The translations under genes and the position numbers were made by a program. Below the pieces are notes generated by a model that did no database searches, was not told where the DNA came from, and saw only the letters and a program-made list of their open reading frames with translations. From Allobosea sp. Root381 (GTDB taxonomy: Bacteria > Pseudomonadota > Alphaproteobacteria > Rhizobiales > Beijerinckiaceae), in the NCBI RefSeq assembly GCF_001429395.1, contig NZ_LMJT01000013.1, positions 326 through 64,325 of the forward strand: a stretch of 64,000 nt of DNA, read 5' to 3'. Below, piece by piece: positions 25,826 through 33,744 of this stretch (position 1 is its first letter; every line of letters begins with the position of its first letter).

Positions 25826-27239
25826 GGCAAGCCGTGCCGCAGCAGATCTGGGGATCGGCGAAGACCCCGGCAGGCTGAACCTGTCCGGATCGCTGACACG
25901 CGCCGCGCTCGATGCGTGGCAAGTCGTCTCTGACGAGGCGCCGGCCTGGTTAACGTTCTCCTGCATCGACCCTGCGGACGACCCCATTCAACCTCGCGAC
26001 GCAGTCGAGGGCGACCGGGTCCGCATCACCGTGGCGTTCGCGTCGAGCCTGAACGCGCCTCACCTGTTCACGCAAGAAGGTTGGCGATCCCTATTACTCG
26101 ACGACACTCGGGTTTCGTCAAGCACGGCGGTTCGGCTGGCGTTCGATGAGGGCCGCTTCAGGACCCGCGCCTTCGAGGTAGAGACGTGGGAGGGCGCCCC
26201 CGTTGCCGGTCCCGACATGTCTTCGCCGCGCGATGGGAGCCCGAGACGTCAGGTCCGATCCCAGTCGTCGGGGCTGATGGCGCCGTCTAGGATAGAGCCA
26301 TGGATCGTCGACGGTGATCATGGCCGAGGACCAGCCTGGCAGGCCTGGATCGCGGTTTCCGCCTCGATGATCGCTCGGTCGCTCGCCAATGAGCTCTACG
26401 TCGAAGACGGCGAAGAGCGTGTCAGTCTCTCTGGGCAACCGCCACGCCGTCTCGAACTTGGTCGGTTCAGCGTCGCCAACATCCCGTTCGTGACCCTGCA
26501 ACAGGCGGCGGCGTGGGTCTATCTGGAGGGAACCGATGTCGAGGTTCGCCATACCTTCTTGTCAGCCGAGTTGGCCAGAGAATGGCCTACAGGCAGATCG
26601 TTCACGGCGGGGCTGAAAGCGAAAATCGAATCGTCACTTGATTCCGCGCGGCTCCTCTACAAGTCGCATCTTCGGGCTGGCAGCAAGGACACGCTGAAGG
26701 CCCTTGCGGATCTACGAAAGACGCTCGCAGACGACGTTCAGAAGCTTGTCCAGCAGGCGCGTGACTTGGCGAGCAGCGTATGGCGGGATGTCGCCGTGGC
26801 GATCGGCGTTTTGGCCGTCCGCTTCGGCCTGGACGCCGCCAAGACGGTGCCGTCCTCCTTTGCCTTCTCCACCATCTACCTGCTGGTCGCAACCTACTTC
26901 GTCGCGTCGTTTTGGCTCACGGTCACCATTAACCGCCGCTTCCTCGCGTCACTGGAAAAAAGTCGGGCCGCGTGGCGAACCAAGCTCTATGCGTTCCTGG
27001 ATGACGACGATTACCGCGAACTCGCTGGAACACCACTTTCGGGGGCGATCGAGGACTATCGTATCACCGAGCGCCGGACGCGTCGCGTCGTCGTTGTCGT
27101 CGTGCTCTTGCTCATCATCGCGACATTTGTTGAGGCAGGAAACGTCGACCTGTCGACACTGAAGACGTCGATTTGGGCGAGTATTGTATCGGCCTGGGAA
27201 GCAGGATCGGACGTTTTTCGGAATCTCGCAGCCCCATGA
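25791..27239 (+). CDS. Membrane protein partnered with the nucleoid-associated protein
   Basis: A 482-residue protein starting MSISTRVHAAVEAS within the end of the previous gene. Residues 1-340 are soluble and not recognised. They are followed by hydrophobic segments at about 343-358, 368-390 (FAFSTIYLLVATYFVASFWLT) and 432-452 (VVVVVVLLLIIATFV), then a short tail. The layout of a large cytosolic sensor with C-terminal membrane helices is common among abortive-infection effectors, but no effector motif is identified. With the NA37-like gene it forms a compact two-gene unit, with a hairpin right after the stop (27251-27267). Confidence 0.6.
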   Translation: MSISTRVHAAVEASRAAADLGIGEDPGRLNLSGSLTRAALDAWQVVSDEAPAWLTFSCIDPADDPIQPRDAVEGDRVRITVAFASSLNAPHLFTQEGWRSLLLDDTRVSSSTAVRLAFDEGRFRTRAFEVETWEGAPVAGPDMSSPRDGSPRRQVRSQSSGLMAPSRIEPWIVDGDHGRGPAWQAWIAVSASMIARSLANELYVEDGEERVSLSGQPPRRLELGRFSVANIPFVTLQQAAAWVYLEGTDVEVRHTFLSAELAREWPTGRSFTAGLKAKIESSLDSARLLYKSHLRAGSKDTLKALADLRKTLADDVQKLVQQARDLASSVWRDVAVAIGVLAVRFGLDAAKTVPSSFAFSTIYLLVATYFVASFWLTVTINRRFLASLEKSRAAWRTKLYAFLDDDDYRELAGTPLSGAIEDYRITERRTRRVVVVVVLLLIIATFVEAGNVDLSTLKTSIWASIVSAWEAGSDVFRNLAAP

Positions 27240-27250
27240 CCTAGACCTCA

Positions 27251-27267
27251 CGGACCGCGTCGGTCCG
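27251..27267. terminator. Hairpin after the two-gene unit
   Basis: CGGACCG-CGT-CGGTCCG, a 7-bp stem 11 bases after the stop codon. No T run. Confidence 0.4.
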
Positions 27268-27376
27268 CCTTCATCAAGAATAGATCGACAACGCCGCGAC
27301 TATCTCCGACACGCCGGTTCCAGTGTGGTGAATTTTTTCGCCTAGGCCAGCCAACGATTCCTTCAGGAGCAAGAGG

Positions 27377-27935
27377 TCATTGTGTCCAGTTTAACGAGCT
27401 CATGTTCGACGAGCCGGGCTCGAGTGATCCAGGTTTGCCATGCGCAGCGGCAGCGCTACCTAATGCAGCCAGCCAGTCATGTGCTCCCGCGATCCGGATC
27501 CGCTGCAGTCGGTGCAACACGTCGTGATCGAAATTCTCGGCGCGACAGCGAGAGCGAGCGTCCGCGCAGATGCGATCGAATAGGTGGGCTGTAACAAACG
27601 TATCTGCGCTAGCCCTATGAAGGCGACCAGGGGACGCGATGCCGATTTCGTCGATAAGGCCGCCTAGACGATAACTTTTTCGACCCGGAAATATGCGTCG
27701 AGCCAAGAGGAGCGTGCAAAAAGTGCGAACGGGTCGCCCATCGAGAAACTCGCTGGCCTCGTGCTCGTAGAATTTTCGATCGAAACCCGCGTTGTGACAA
27801 ACGATAGGCGAGCTTCCGATGAACGAGGCCAACTGAGGCATCGCAACAGCCGAGGTCGGTGCACCGTCCAGCATCCGCGGTGGTGATGCCGGTAATCTGC
27901 GTGATCTCGCCGGGCTCTAGGGGCAATCTTCTCTC
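27377..27935 (-). pseudogene. DnaQ-like 3'-5' exonuclease, truncated and frameshifted copy
   Basis: From about 27875 leftwards the frame is very similar (about 90% by eye) to residues 85 to the end of the intact exonuclease at 31934-32626. It keeps Exo II (CHNAGFDRKFYEHE) and Exo III (HRASADTFVTAHLF). Upstream, EITQITGITT is readable in another frame: an extra G (ACCGCGGATG for ACCGCGATG) shifts it near 27875. The N-terminal third with the Exo I DxE motif is absent; matching DNA ends near 27930. DNA similarity also extends past the 3' end, to about 27349. A broken direct repeat of the intact gene. Confidence 0.75.
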
Positions 27936-28023
27936 GCTTCGCAAGTGGCGATTGGATTCGAGTGTCGGCAGGTTCCGAGCACCAACGTGTCGGCCCGCAA
28001 TCCGCCGATGTGGAGCAAATCAA

Positions 28024-28926
28024 TCAAGCCGCTTGGTCGGAGAACGAGTTCGCATCAGCTATCGCTTGGAAATGCTCAAGATACTCTGGGCGGTTCTGTA
28101 GCAAGTAGCGCACGATCCGCGGGTTTCCGAGAAGTTTTCCGAGGTAGCCTTTCACAACGGTCAGCTGAAGATGCTCTTTTCCGTAGGTCTCTTGGATCTC
28201 GGACATCGATTCCTGCAGTCGGGTGAGTTCCTTCTCCATCTTGATCATAGCCTCTGGAGTAACTCCGCGCACCTTTTTCGACTTCCTCTCTCCGGCGAGT
28301 TCGTTTGTTGGCGTCCCAGCGAGCAGCGCCGTGGCGTAGACAGCTGTGTAGTTGTTCGCGGCGATCATCAATTCGGTCGCTTCGATCTGGCGTAGTGGCT
28401 TCATCCGCTTCAAAATCTCGAACACTGCCATCGGGCACATTGTGTCCTTCAACATCGACACAACCTCATGGCAGACGCCATCGAGTAGGGTTGCCTTCCG
28501 TTTCACGCTGTTGACGTGCATCCCTAGCGCGCTCGCGATTTTCTCCTTTGATACCCCGCGGGCAATCGCCTTCAGGATCATGGCGTGCTCTTGGACGGCT
28601 GAGAGCCGACTGATCCGCTTGTTAAAGGTGAAGCTCTCGTCGTCGGTCGATACGAGGCATTCTATCTCGGTCTTGCCAAGGTCCTTCAGGATCTCGATGC
28701 GGACGTGGCCGTCGAGAAGAAGGAAGCTTTCCGGATTACCGTCGATCCTGGCTATCACTGGCGGCTCGACCAGGCCGATCTCAACCACCGAGGTTCGGAT
28801 CTGCTGATACTTATGACTTGCCTTGACCGACGCTCGAGGCGGCCGAACGGGCAAGAGCGACGTGATCGGCACGGTGATGCACTCTGGCTCGAAGGCGATC
28901 CGTGTCTGGTTGAGTGTTTCGCTCAT
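28024..28926 (-). CDS. ParB-like protein with RepB C-terminal domain
   Basis: A 300-residue protein. Residues about 15-110 form a ParB/Srx-type N-terminal domain (the strand FLLLDGHVRIEIL replaces the usual GERRxRA box). Residues 110-160 hold a helix-turn-helix (GVSKEKIASALGMHVNSVKRKA). The last 130 residues match the C-terminal domain of plasmid partition protein RepB. The ATG overlaps the end of the previous gene by 4 bases (ATGA). It is the third gene of the recombinase-ParB-ParB operon. No ParA/RepA ATPase is encoded nearby, so ordinary partition is unlikely. A DNA-clamp or targeting role for the recombinase is a possibility only. Confidence 0.75.
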   Translation of the reverse strand: MSETLNQTRIAFEPECITVPITSLLPVRPPRASVKASHKYQQIRTSVVEIGLVEPPVIARIDGNPESFLLLDGHVRIEILKDLGKTEIECLVSTDDESFTFNKRISRLSAVQEHAMILKAIARGVSKEKIASALGMHVNSVKRKATLLDGVCHEVVSMLKDTMCPMAVFEILKRMKPLRQIEATELMIAANNYTAVYATALLAGTPTNELAGERKSKKVRGVTPEAMIKMEKELTRLQESMSEIQETYGKEHLQLTVVKGYLGKLLGNPRIVRYLLQNRPEYLEHFQAIADANSFSDQAA

Positions 28927-29816
28927 GCCGGCACTCCTAGGATGCGGCTCTCCAGGTCTTTCGGCATCGTGTCGAGGCGCTCGGCCCTCAGCAGAGTTAT
29001 GAAATTCTCATCGGCTCGCAGATTCTTGAGCGCTTCGACCACGAAAAGCAGGCGGGTTTCCGTGACTTCGGCCTTCTTCACCAGGAGGCGCTGCTTATCG
29101 GCTTCTTGCTGAAAAATGCGGACAAATGCCTCCGAAGATCTGGCCCTGCTAAGTTTCTTTCCAAACGGGTTCGTCGACACGTGTTTGCCGCTTCGCGTCC
29201 GCTGCTCGATAAGGCGCCTCATCTTGATCAGCCGCGGGCCAGAGATTCTCCCCTCAGTGTAAGCTTCTGCCAGCATTTGCTGGATGGTCTCGTCATCGGC
29301 GCGCGCAATCTCAATCGCGACCGAGATTGGAATTGTCCCCGCATCGACGGCCTCGATAAGGCGTTGCTCGCCCTTCTCGATAAGCGTGGCCATCATGTTG
29401 ACCCACTCTGGCGAGGTGCCAATTTTCTCGGCAATCTGGCGGTCGTTATAGCCGCGTTTGCGCAAGGTCGTGACGTCTTGAAGCAGGTCGATGGAACGAT
29501 GCTGCCGGCGGGCGCAGTTCTCGACCAGGCTCATCAGGAGGCACTCCTCCTGCGTCGCCTCAGTTACAATGGCTGGGATCTCTGTCCGGTCTAGCTCCCG
29601 GAATGCTTCAATACGGCCCTGACCACAGGCGAGGCCGTAGGAGCGTTGACCGTCCGGGCCAATCATAGTGTTGACCCGGATCGGGCGCTTTAGCCCGACC
29701 GTCTTGATGCTTTCGACCACCTCAAGGAACTTGCGTCGGTTCCGGACGCGTGGGTTTAGGATGATGATCCGGTCGATCGGGATCATCTCCACGCGAGTGT
29801 GCTTGGCTTCGGTCAT
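28923..29816 (-). CDS. ParB/RepB-like DNA-binding protein
   Basis: A 297-residue protein. Residues about 8-100 are a ParB N-terminal domain (IDRIIILNPRVRNRRKF, VNTMIGPDGQRSYGLACGQGRIEAF). CGQGRIEA stands where the CTP-binding box GERRxRA lies in ParB. A helix-turn-helix follows (GYNDRQIAEKIGTSPEWVNMMA). The C-terminal half is helical and basic. It overlaps the recombinase gene by 4 bases at its start and the next ParB-like gene by 4 bases at its end. It differs clearly from its neighbour, so the pair is not a recent duplication. Confidence 0.75.
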   Translation of the reverse strand: MTEAKHTRVEMIPIDRIIILNPRVRNRRKFLEVVESIKTVGLKRPIRVNTMIGPDGQRSYGLACGQGRIEAFRELDRTEIPAIVTEATQEECLLMSLVENCARRQHRSIDLLQDVTTLRKRGYNDRQIAEKIGTSPEWVNMMATLIEKGEQRLIEAVDAGTIPISVAIEIARADDETIQQMLAEAYTEGRISGPRLIKMRRLIEQRTRSGKHVSTNPFGKKLSRARSSEAFVRIFQQEADKQRLLVKKAEVTETRLLFVVEALKNLRADENFITLLRAERLDTMPKDLESRILGVPA

Positions 29817-31384
29817 GCCGCCTCCTCGAATTGGGCTCGGGCCGCCAGGGAGAACAGGAAGTCCAGGGTCTCGAAGCGATAACCGTCCAGTGACAGGCCG
29901 TTGTTCTCGGCGAGCCGAAGCTTCGGCTCGGTCATGTCGAGGCGCGGGAGCAGGTAGTAGTCGAGTGGGGAGACGTTGCCGCGCTCCATACGCACGGCGA
30001 TTGTGATGTCGGAAGCCAGGCCGGCGTCGAGCCGGATGCGCCAGCGCGGCGAGCCTGCTTGCGTCTCGCCGCAGCGCGCTACGACGACCGAGGCGGTGAA
30101 CTCGCCGTTGACGTCGATCAGCCCAGTCTCGGGATCGACGAGAACCTCGCCGCCGGCGACGCGCAGGCCGTCGATCACCATGGTAACGACATCCGGGTGC
30201 ATCGCCCGCAGGCGCCGGTTGATCTCGATGTAGCGGTAGTCCCGCCGCGGACTGTAGCCGACGAGGTGATAGGCGCGTAGCAGGCTGCCGAAGCGGCTCC
30301 GATAGACACTGCTCGACGGCATGTCCTCCCGCTCGTCGATGACGAGGCTGGACAGCGACCCCTGAGCCTCCAGTAGCGACCGGAGCAGGTCGATGAGCTC
30401 AGCGTCGTTCATCCTCCGGCTGCGGTCTTCCACAATCCTGGCCGCGCGCTCGAAGGTGACGACGTCGACGATGGCGGTGAACACGCCGCGGGCTCGGACC
30501 CAGTGCTCCTGCGTGTTCACGACCCGGCGCATCTTCAGCTTGAAGCTGACCCGGTTGAACACGTTGTCGCCGATGTATTTCGGATTGGTCAGGACCTGAT
30601 GGACGGTGCCGCGCGTCCAGGGGCGCCCCAGGTCCGTGACGATTCCCTCGAGGTTCAGGCGGGCCGCAATTTGAGCCTCCTGCACGCCGAAATCGACGAA
30701 GAGGCGATAGATGCGCCGGACGACTTCCACCTCCTCGGCTGGACCGGGGATGAGGATCACGCGATCGGTCTGGAGGCTCTTGCGCTCGCCGATCGAGAGC
30801 TCGGACTTAGGTTCGCCGTTCTCGTCAATTAGGAGACGCCTCAGGCCGTAGCCAGCCATGCCGCCCTGACGATACCCCTTCTCGACTAGGCGGCACTGGC
30901 CGGCGAACACCTTGACCGACAGCTCCCGGCTGTATTCGCCGGCCATGACCCGCTTCACGGTCTTCAGCAGGTTCGAGCCGATGCTGCCGTCGTTCTCAAA
31001 CTGCTCGGCGCAATAGTGGACGACGATGTCAGCGCGGGAGCAAAGGAACTCCAAGTGTGCACCGTGGTCGGCGTTCTGGAAGCGGCCCCAGCGGCTGACG
31101 TCGTAGACCAGGATGGCGCCGAAGTCGGCGGTGCCCCGCTCCACGTCAGCCAGTAGGCGCTGAAAGGCATCGCGACCCTCTAGGTTCAGGCCGCTCTTAC
31201 CGGCGTCCTCGTAGATCCGGACGATCTCGAAGTCGCGGGCCTCGGCAAAGCGCTTGATCGAGTCTAGTTGGTTCTCGGTCGAGTAGCGCTGGTGGTCGGT
31301 CGACATTCTGACATAGGCAGCCGCCCGTCGTGACCTCTCCGGGCCGATCCGCGCAATCCGACTCGATCCCTCAGCTCTACTCAC
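29813..31384 (-). CDS. Large serine recombinase
   Basis: A recombinase of 523 residues from the GTG at 31384, which has GGAG 9 bases upstream; a TTG start at 31441 would add 19 residues but lacks an RBS. The resolvase domain (about 20-165) has the catalytic Ser in AAYVRMSTDHQ and the conserved DVSRWGRF loop. The recombinase domain (about 190-320) starts GGMAGYGLRR. The usual zinc-ribbon and coiled-coil end is replaced by about 150 residues of another type (EGQ-free, with SVYRSRFGSLLRAYHLVGYSP). That region is also found near the ends of other phage-free serine recombinases. It is the first gene of a three-gene operon with two ParB-like genes, all with 4-base overlaps. Confidence 0.85.
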   Translation of the reverse strand: MSRAEGSSRIARIGPERSRRAAAYVRMSTDHQRYSTENQLDSIKRFAEARDFEIVRIYEDAGKSGLNLEGRDAFQRLLADVERGTADFGAILVYDVSRWGRFQNADHGAHLEFLCSRADIVVHYCAEQFENDGSIGSNLLKTVKRVMAGEYSRELSVKVFAGQCRLVEKGYRQGGMAGYGLRRLLIDENGEPKSELSIGERKSLQTDRVILIPGPAEEVEVVRRIYRLFVDFGVQEAQIAARLNLEGIVTDLGRPWTRGTVHQVLTNPKYIGDNVFNRVSFKLKMRRVVNTQEHWVRARGVFTAIVDVVTFERAARIVEDRSRRMNDAELIDLLRSLLEAQGSLSSLVIDEREDMPSSSVYRSRFGSLLRAYHLVGYSPRRDYRYIEINRRLRAMHPDVVTMVIDGLRVAGGEVLVDPETGLIDVNGEFTASVVVARCGETQAGSPRWRIRLDAGLASDITIAVRMERGNVSPLDYYLLPRLDMTEPKLRLAENNGLSLDGYRFETLDFLFSLAARAQFEEAA

Positions 31385-31457
31385 ACAAAGCCACTCCACG
31401 ATCGACGTCTCGGAAGCCGGCGGACGTCGCCGGTCAGTCAAGCGCGGAGGCGGCGGA
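31385..31457. promoter_or_regulatory. Divergent promoter region of recombinase operon and HTH gene
   Basis: These 73 bases separate two divergent starts, so both promoters must overlap here. No clear -35/-10 pair can be named. The HTH protein encoded on the right is the obvious candidate regulator. Confidence 0.4.
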
Positions 31458-31835
31458 ATGTCCTTTCCTCAGACGGGTAACATCTTGCCCAGGCGTCGTG
31501 CGCCGTCATTCGCACGCTTGGTGGCGACAGCCTTACGGACTTCGCTCAAGGGGCAGTCATCTAAGATCAAAACGGTGGCGCTCTGGACTGGCGCAAACGA
31601 CCGAACTGTGAAGAACTGGCTCTCTGGCGAGCGCGCTCCCAGTGGCGATCACTTCCTGGGACTGGCCGCGAATTGCCCTGCGGTTCTTGCGGCTTTCCTG
31701 GCGGCCATACATCGGAGCGACTGCTTGGTCATGGCTGACATCGAGGAAGCACGCGCAAAGGTTGCCGCAGCGTTGGTCGCGCTGGAAGCTGTTCGGGCCG
31801 TCCAGTTGGAACAAGGGGACAGAGGCCCGCAGTGA
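31458..31835 (+). CDS. Small helix-turn-helix protein, divergent from the recombinase
   Basis: A 125-residue protein. The ATG at 31458 follows GGAGG by 6 bases. Residues about 35-75 (IKTVALWTGANDRTVKNWLSGERAPSG split as an HTH with its recognition helix at TVKNWLSG) resemble XRE-like DNA-binding domains. The C-terminal part is a short helix rich in Ala and Glu. It is transcribed away from the recombinase operon and probably controls the shared intergenic region. Confidence 0.6.
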   Translation: MSFPQTGNILPRRRAPSFARLVATALRTSLKGQSSKIKTVALWTGANDRTVKNWLSGERAPSGDHFLGLAANCPAVLAAFLAAIHRSDCLVMADIEEARAKVAAALVALEAVRAVQLEQGDRGPQ

Positions 31836-31933
31836 GCATTCGTCGAATAGCGCAGGCGACGCCAGGTGCTGTGAGCTCATCTGTCCAGGCCGAATCGAAG
31901 CCAACGATCGTCAGGAGCAGGAGGCCATTGGGG

Positions 31934-32626
31934 TTAGCTCAACGAGCTTGTGTTTGGCGTGCCGCGCCCGAGTGCCCCGGAGTTGCCGCAAGTTGAAGGG
32001 GCAGGGCTACCCAATGTCGCCAACCAGTCATGTGCTCCTGAGATCCGGATCCGCTGCAGCCGGTGCAACACGTCGTGATCAAAGTGCTCGGCGCGACAGC
32101 GAGAGCGTGCGTCCGCGCAGATACGATCGAATAGGTGCGCGGTGACAAATGTATCTGCACTCGCCCTATGAAGGCGACCGGGGGACGCGATGCCCATCTC
32201 GTCGATAAGGCCGCCTAGGCGATAGCTTTTCCGGCCCGGAAATACGCGCCGAGCCAACAGCAAAGTGCAGAAAGCGCGAACTGGCTGCCCATCGAGAAAC
32301 TCGCTCGCCTCGTGTTCGTAAAATCGCCGGTCAAAGCCAGCGTTGTGACAAACGATCGGCGATGATCCGATGAAAGACGTCAATTTATGCATGGCTACGG
32401 CCGAGGTCGGTGCGCCGCTTAGCATCGCAGTGGTTATGCCGGTGATCTGCGTTATCTCGGCCGGCACGCGGACGCCTGGATCGACGAAGGTAAGAAATTC
32501 GTGACCTGCTCGGCCATCCACCACTTCGCGAGCCGACACCTCAATCACCCGCGCGCCCATCGCAGGGCTGAGTCCGGTCGTCTCGAAATCGAGCACGACA
32601 AAGCGCCCGCTCGGAATGCTATTCAA
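31934..32626 (-). CDS. DnaQ-like 3'-5' exonuclease (DEDDh family)
   Basis: A 230-residue exonuclease with a TTG start at 32626 and GGGAG upstream. Exo I is VVLDFETTGLSP (DxE near residues 13-15), Exo II is CHNAGFDRRF and Exo III is HRASADTFVT (HxxxxD), so all DEDDh residues are present. The family includes the DNA polymerase III epsilon subunit and RNase T. A free-standing copy of this size on a mobile element may process DNA ends or RNA. Its 3' flank and C-terminal two-thirds are repeated at about 27349-27930, so the two copies bracket the recombinase-ParB cassette as direct repeats. Confidence 0.8.
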   Translation of the reverse strand: MNSIPSGRFVVLDFETTGLSPAMGARVIEVSAREVVDGRAGHEFLTFVDPGVRVPAEITQITGITTAMLSGAPTSAVAMHKLTSFIGSSPIVCHNAGFDRRFYEHEASEFLDGQPVRAFCTLLLARRVFPGRKSYRLGGLIDEMGIASPGRLHRASADTFVTAHLFDRICADARSRCRAEHFDHDVLHRLQRIRISGAHDWLATLGSPAPSTCGNSGALGRGTPNTSSLS

Positions 32627-32843
32627 GGTCGGACTCCCTGCCTACGTCCTCGATTCGAAAGCGAGGATATCATCTAGCGATGATCGACCGCGGCGCTTTT
32701 TCTCGCACGTTCGACCCGGTGATCAACCTGCGCGTGGCGCGGTCGTGCCGAGCCGAGTTGCGATCGCGTTTAGAGCGCCAGTTCGCAGCGCAACCTGTTG
32801 TGAATTTGGGTGTATTTGGGCAGCGCTTTCGGCGAAAACCCAG

Positions 32844-33007
32844 CTTCGGAGGGCAACGCTCTATCCAGCTGAGCTACGGGCGCAAACCGTGGAAGGTGGA
32901 TAGCCGATCATCGGCGCTTCGGCAATGCGGGATTTTGCAAGGGGGCGAAGGGCCAAGGTGACAAAGGACACACGTTCGAAGCGTGTCGGGCGCGCCGCGG
33001 TTGTGGC
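32844..33007 (+). repeat. Island repeat D, right end (tRNA 5' part plus attachment block)
   Basis: Bases 32844-32883 repeat the tRNA-Arg sequence from the anticodon arm to the 5' end, identical to 5014-5053. The match with copy A continues through the spacer to about 32932, with only one substitution (G for C at 32913) before diverging. Then follow the common block and a tRNA 3' half in plus orientation. The first base of identity lies in the anticodon stem, so recombination within the anticodon arm is the simplest reading. This marks the right end of the main island. Confidence 0.88.
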
Positions 33008-33744
33008 GGGACCAAGTTGCGGCATCCGTGAGCTCAGACCGCCTTGGATTAATAGCGCGGCCGCCCGTAGATCGCCGATGACGTCGGTCACGCCCGCTAA
33101 ATCCCGCACGGAATCTCGAAGAATGAAGCGCCAGGCTTTCGCGCTATCCACATAGGTCGAGCGCGATTCGACCTCTTCAAACGGGACGATCGCTGCGCGC
33201 ATGACCCTGAAGTCGCGAGATCCGAGGTCGGCAACAGCGGCAATGTCCGGCGACAGAGCTGACGACGCAGGAGCACCTCGATCCGCGAGATCACGATATG
33301 GGCGCTGCGCTTCCGGTGTGAGACGTCATTCATGTAGCGTTTGAGGATGGCCCGCAATGTCCTAGATTCAACTATGCGCGTGTCCGGTGACATGCTGCAG
33401 CGATCGAACTCGCTCTCAAGGGAGCGGAGACACGCACTCACGGCGCCAGCTTACGCTTTGCGCACCGCGACCAAGATGTAAGCAACTGTCGATAACGAAG
33501 CGCTTGCACCTGACCGGCTAACTCGCCTTGTGACTGGCAGCGCGCCGCTCGCGTCAACCTGGGCGCTGGTCCCTGATCTGCGCGGATGGCTGTCCTGGCT
33601 GCGGGAATGCGCACCTGGAGTCTGCCTGCGCCTGACTGGCACGGCGCTTGCGTGATCCGCACAGCCGAATGCGAAGACCGGCACCGTTGCACCGCCGACG
33701 GCGCTCCACCTCGTTACCAATCACGCCTTGCCTGGAGACTGCCT
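33008..33744. other. Right junction of the island with integrase debris
   Basis: Apart from the integrase remnant at 33211-33426, no gene is recognised. A minus-strand frame from 33202 runs into the repeat and may be the cut-off end of something older. The dihydropyrimidinase operon of the ordinary chromosome begins at 33745. Confidence 0.4.
33211..33426 (-). pseudogene. Fragment of a tyrosine integrase
   Basis: Seventy-two codons (RSLESEFDRC ... PTSDLAT) align without gaps to residues 38-109 of the integrase at 23318-24313, with about 48 identities. That is the end of the arm-binding domain and the core-binding domain. The N-terminus and the whole catalytic domain are missing. It is a relic of a second, related element that used the same site. 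Confidence 0.7.

Noticed and set aside
32861..33202. 113-codon minus-strand frame running through repeat D
   Set aside because: Its second half is translation of the attachment repeat and tRNA; the first half is unrecognised and is probably debris.
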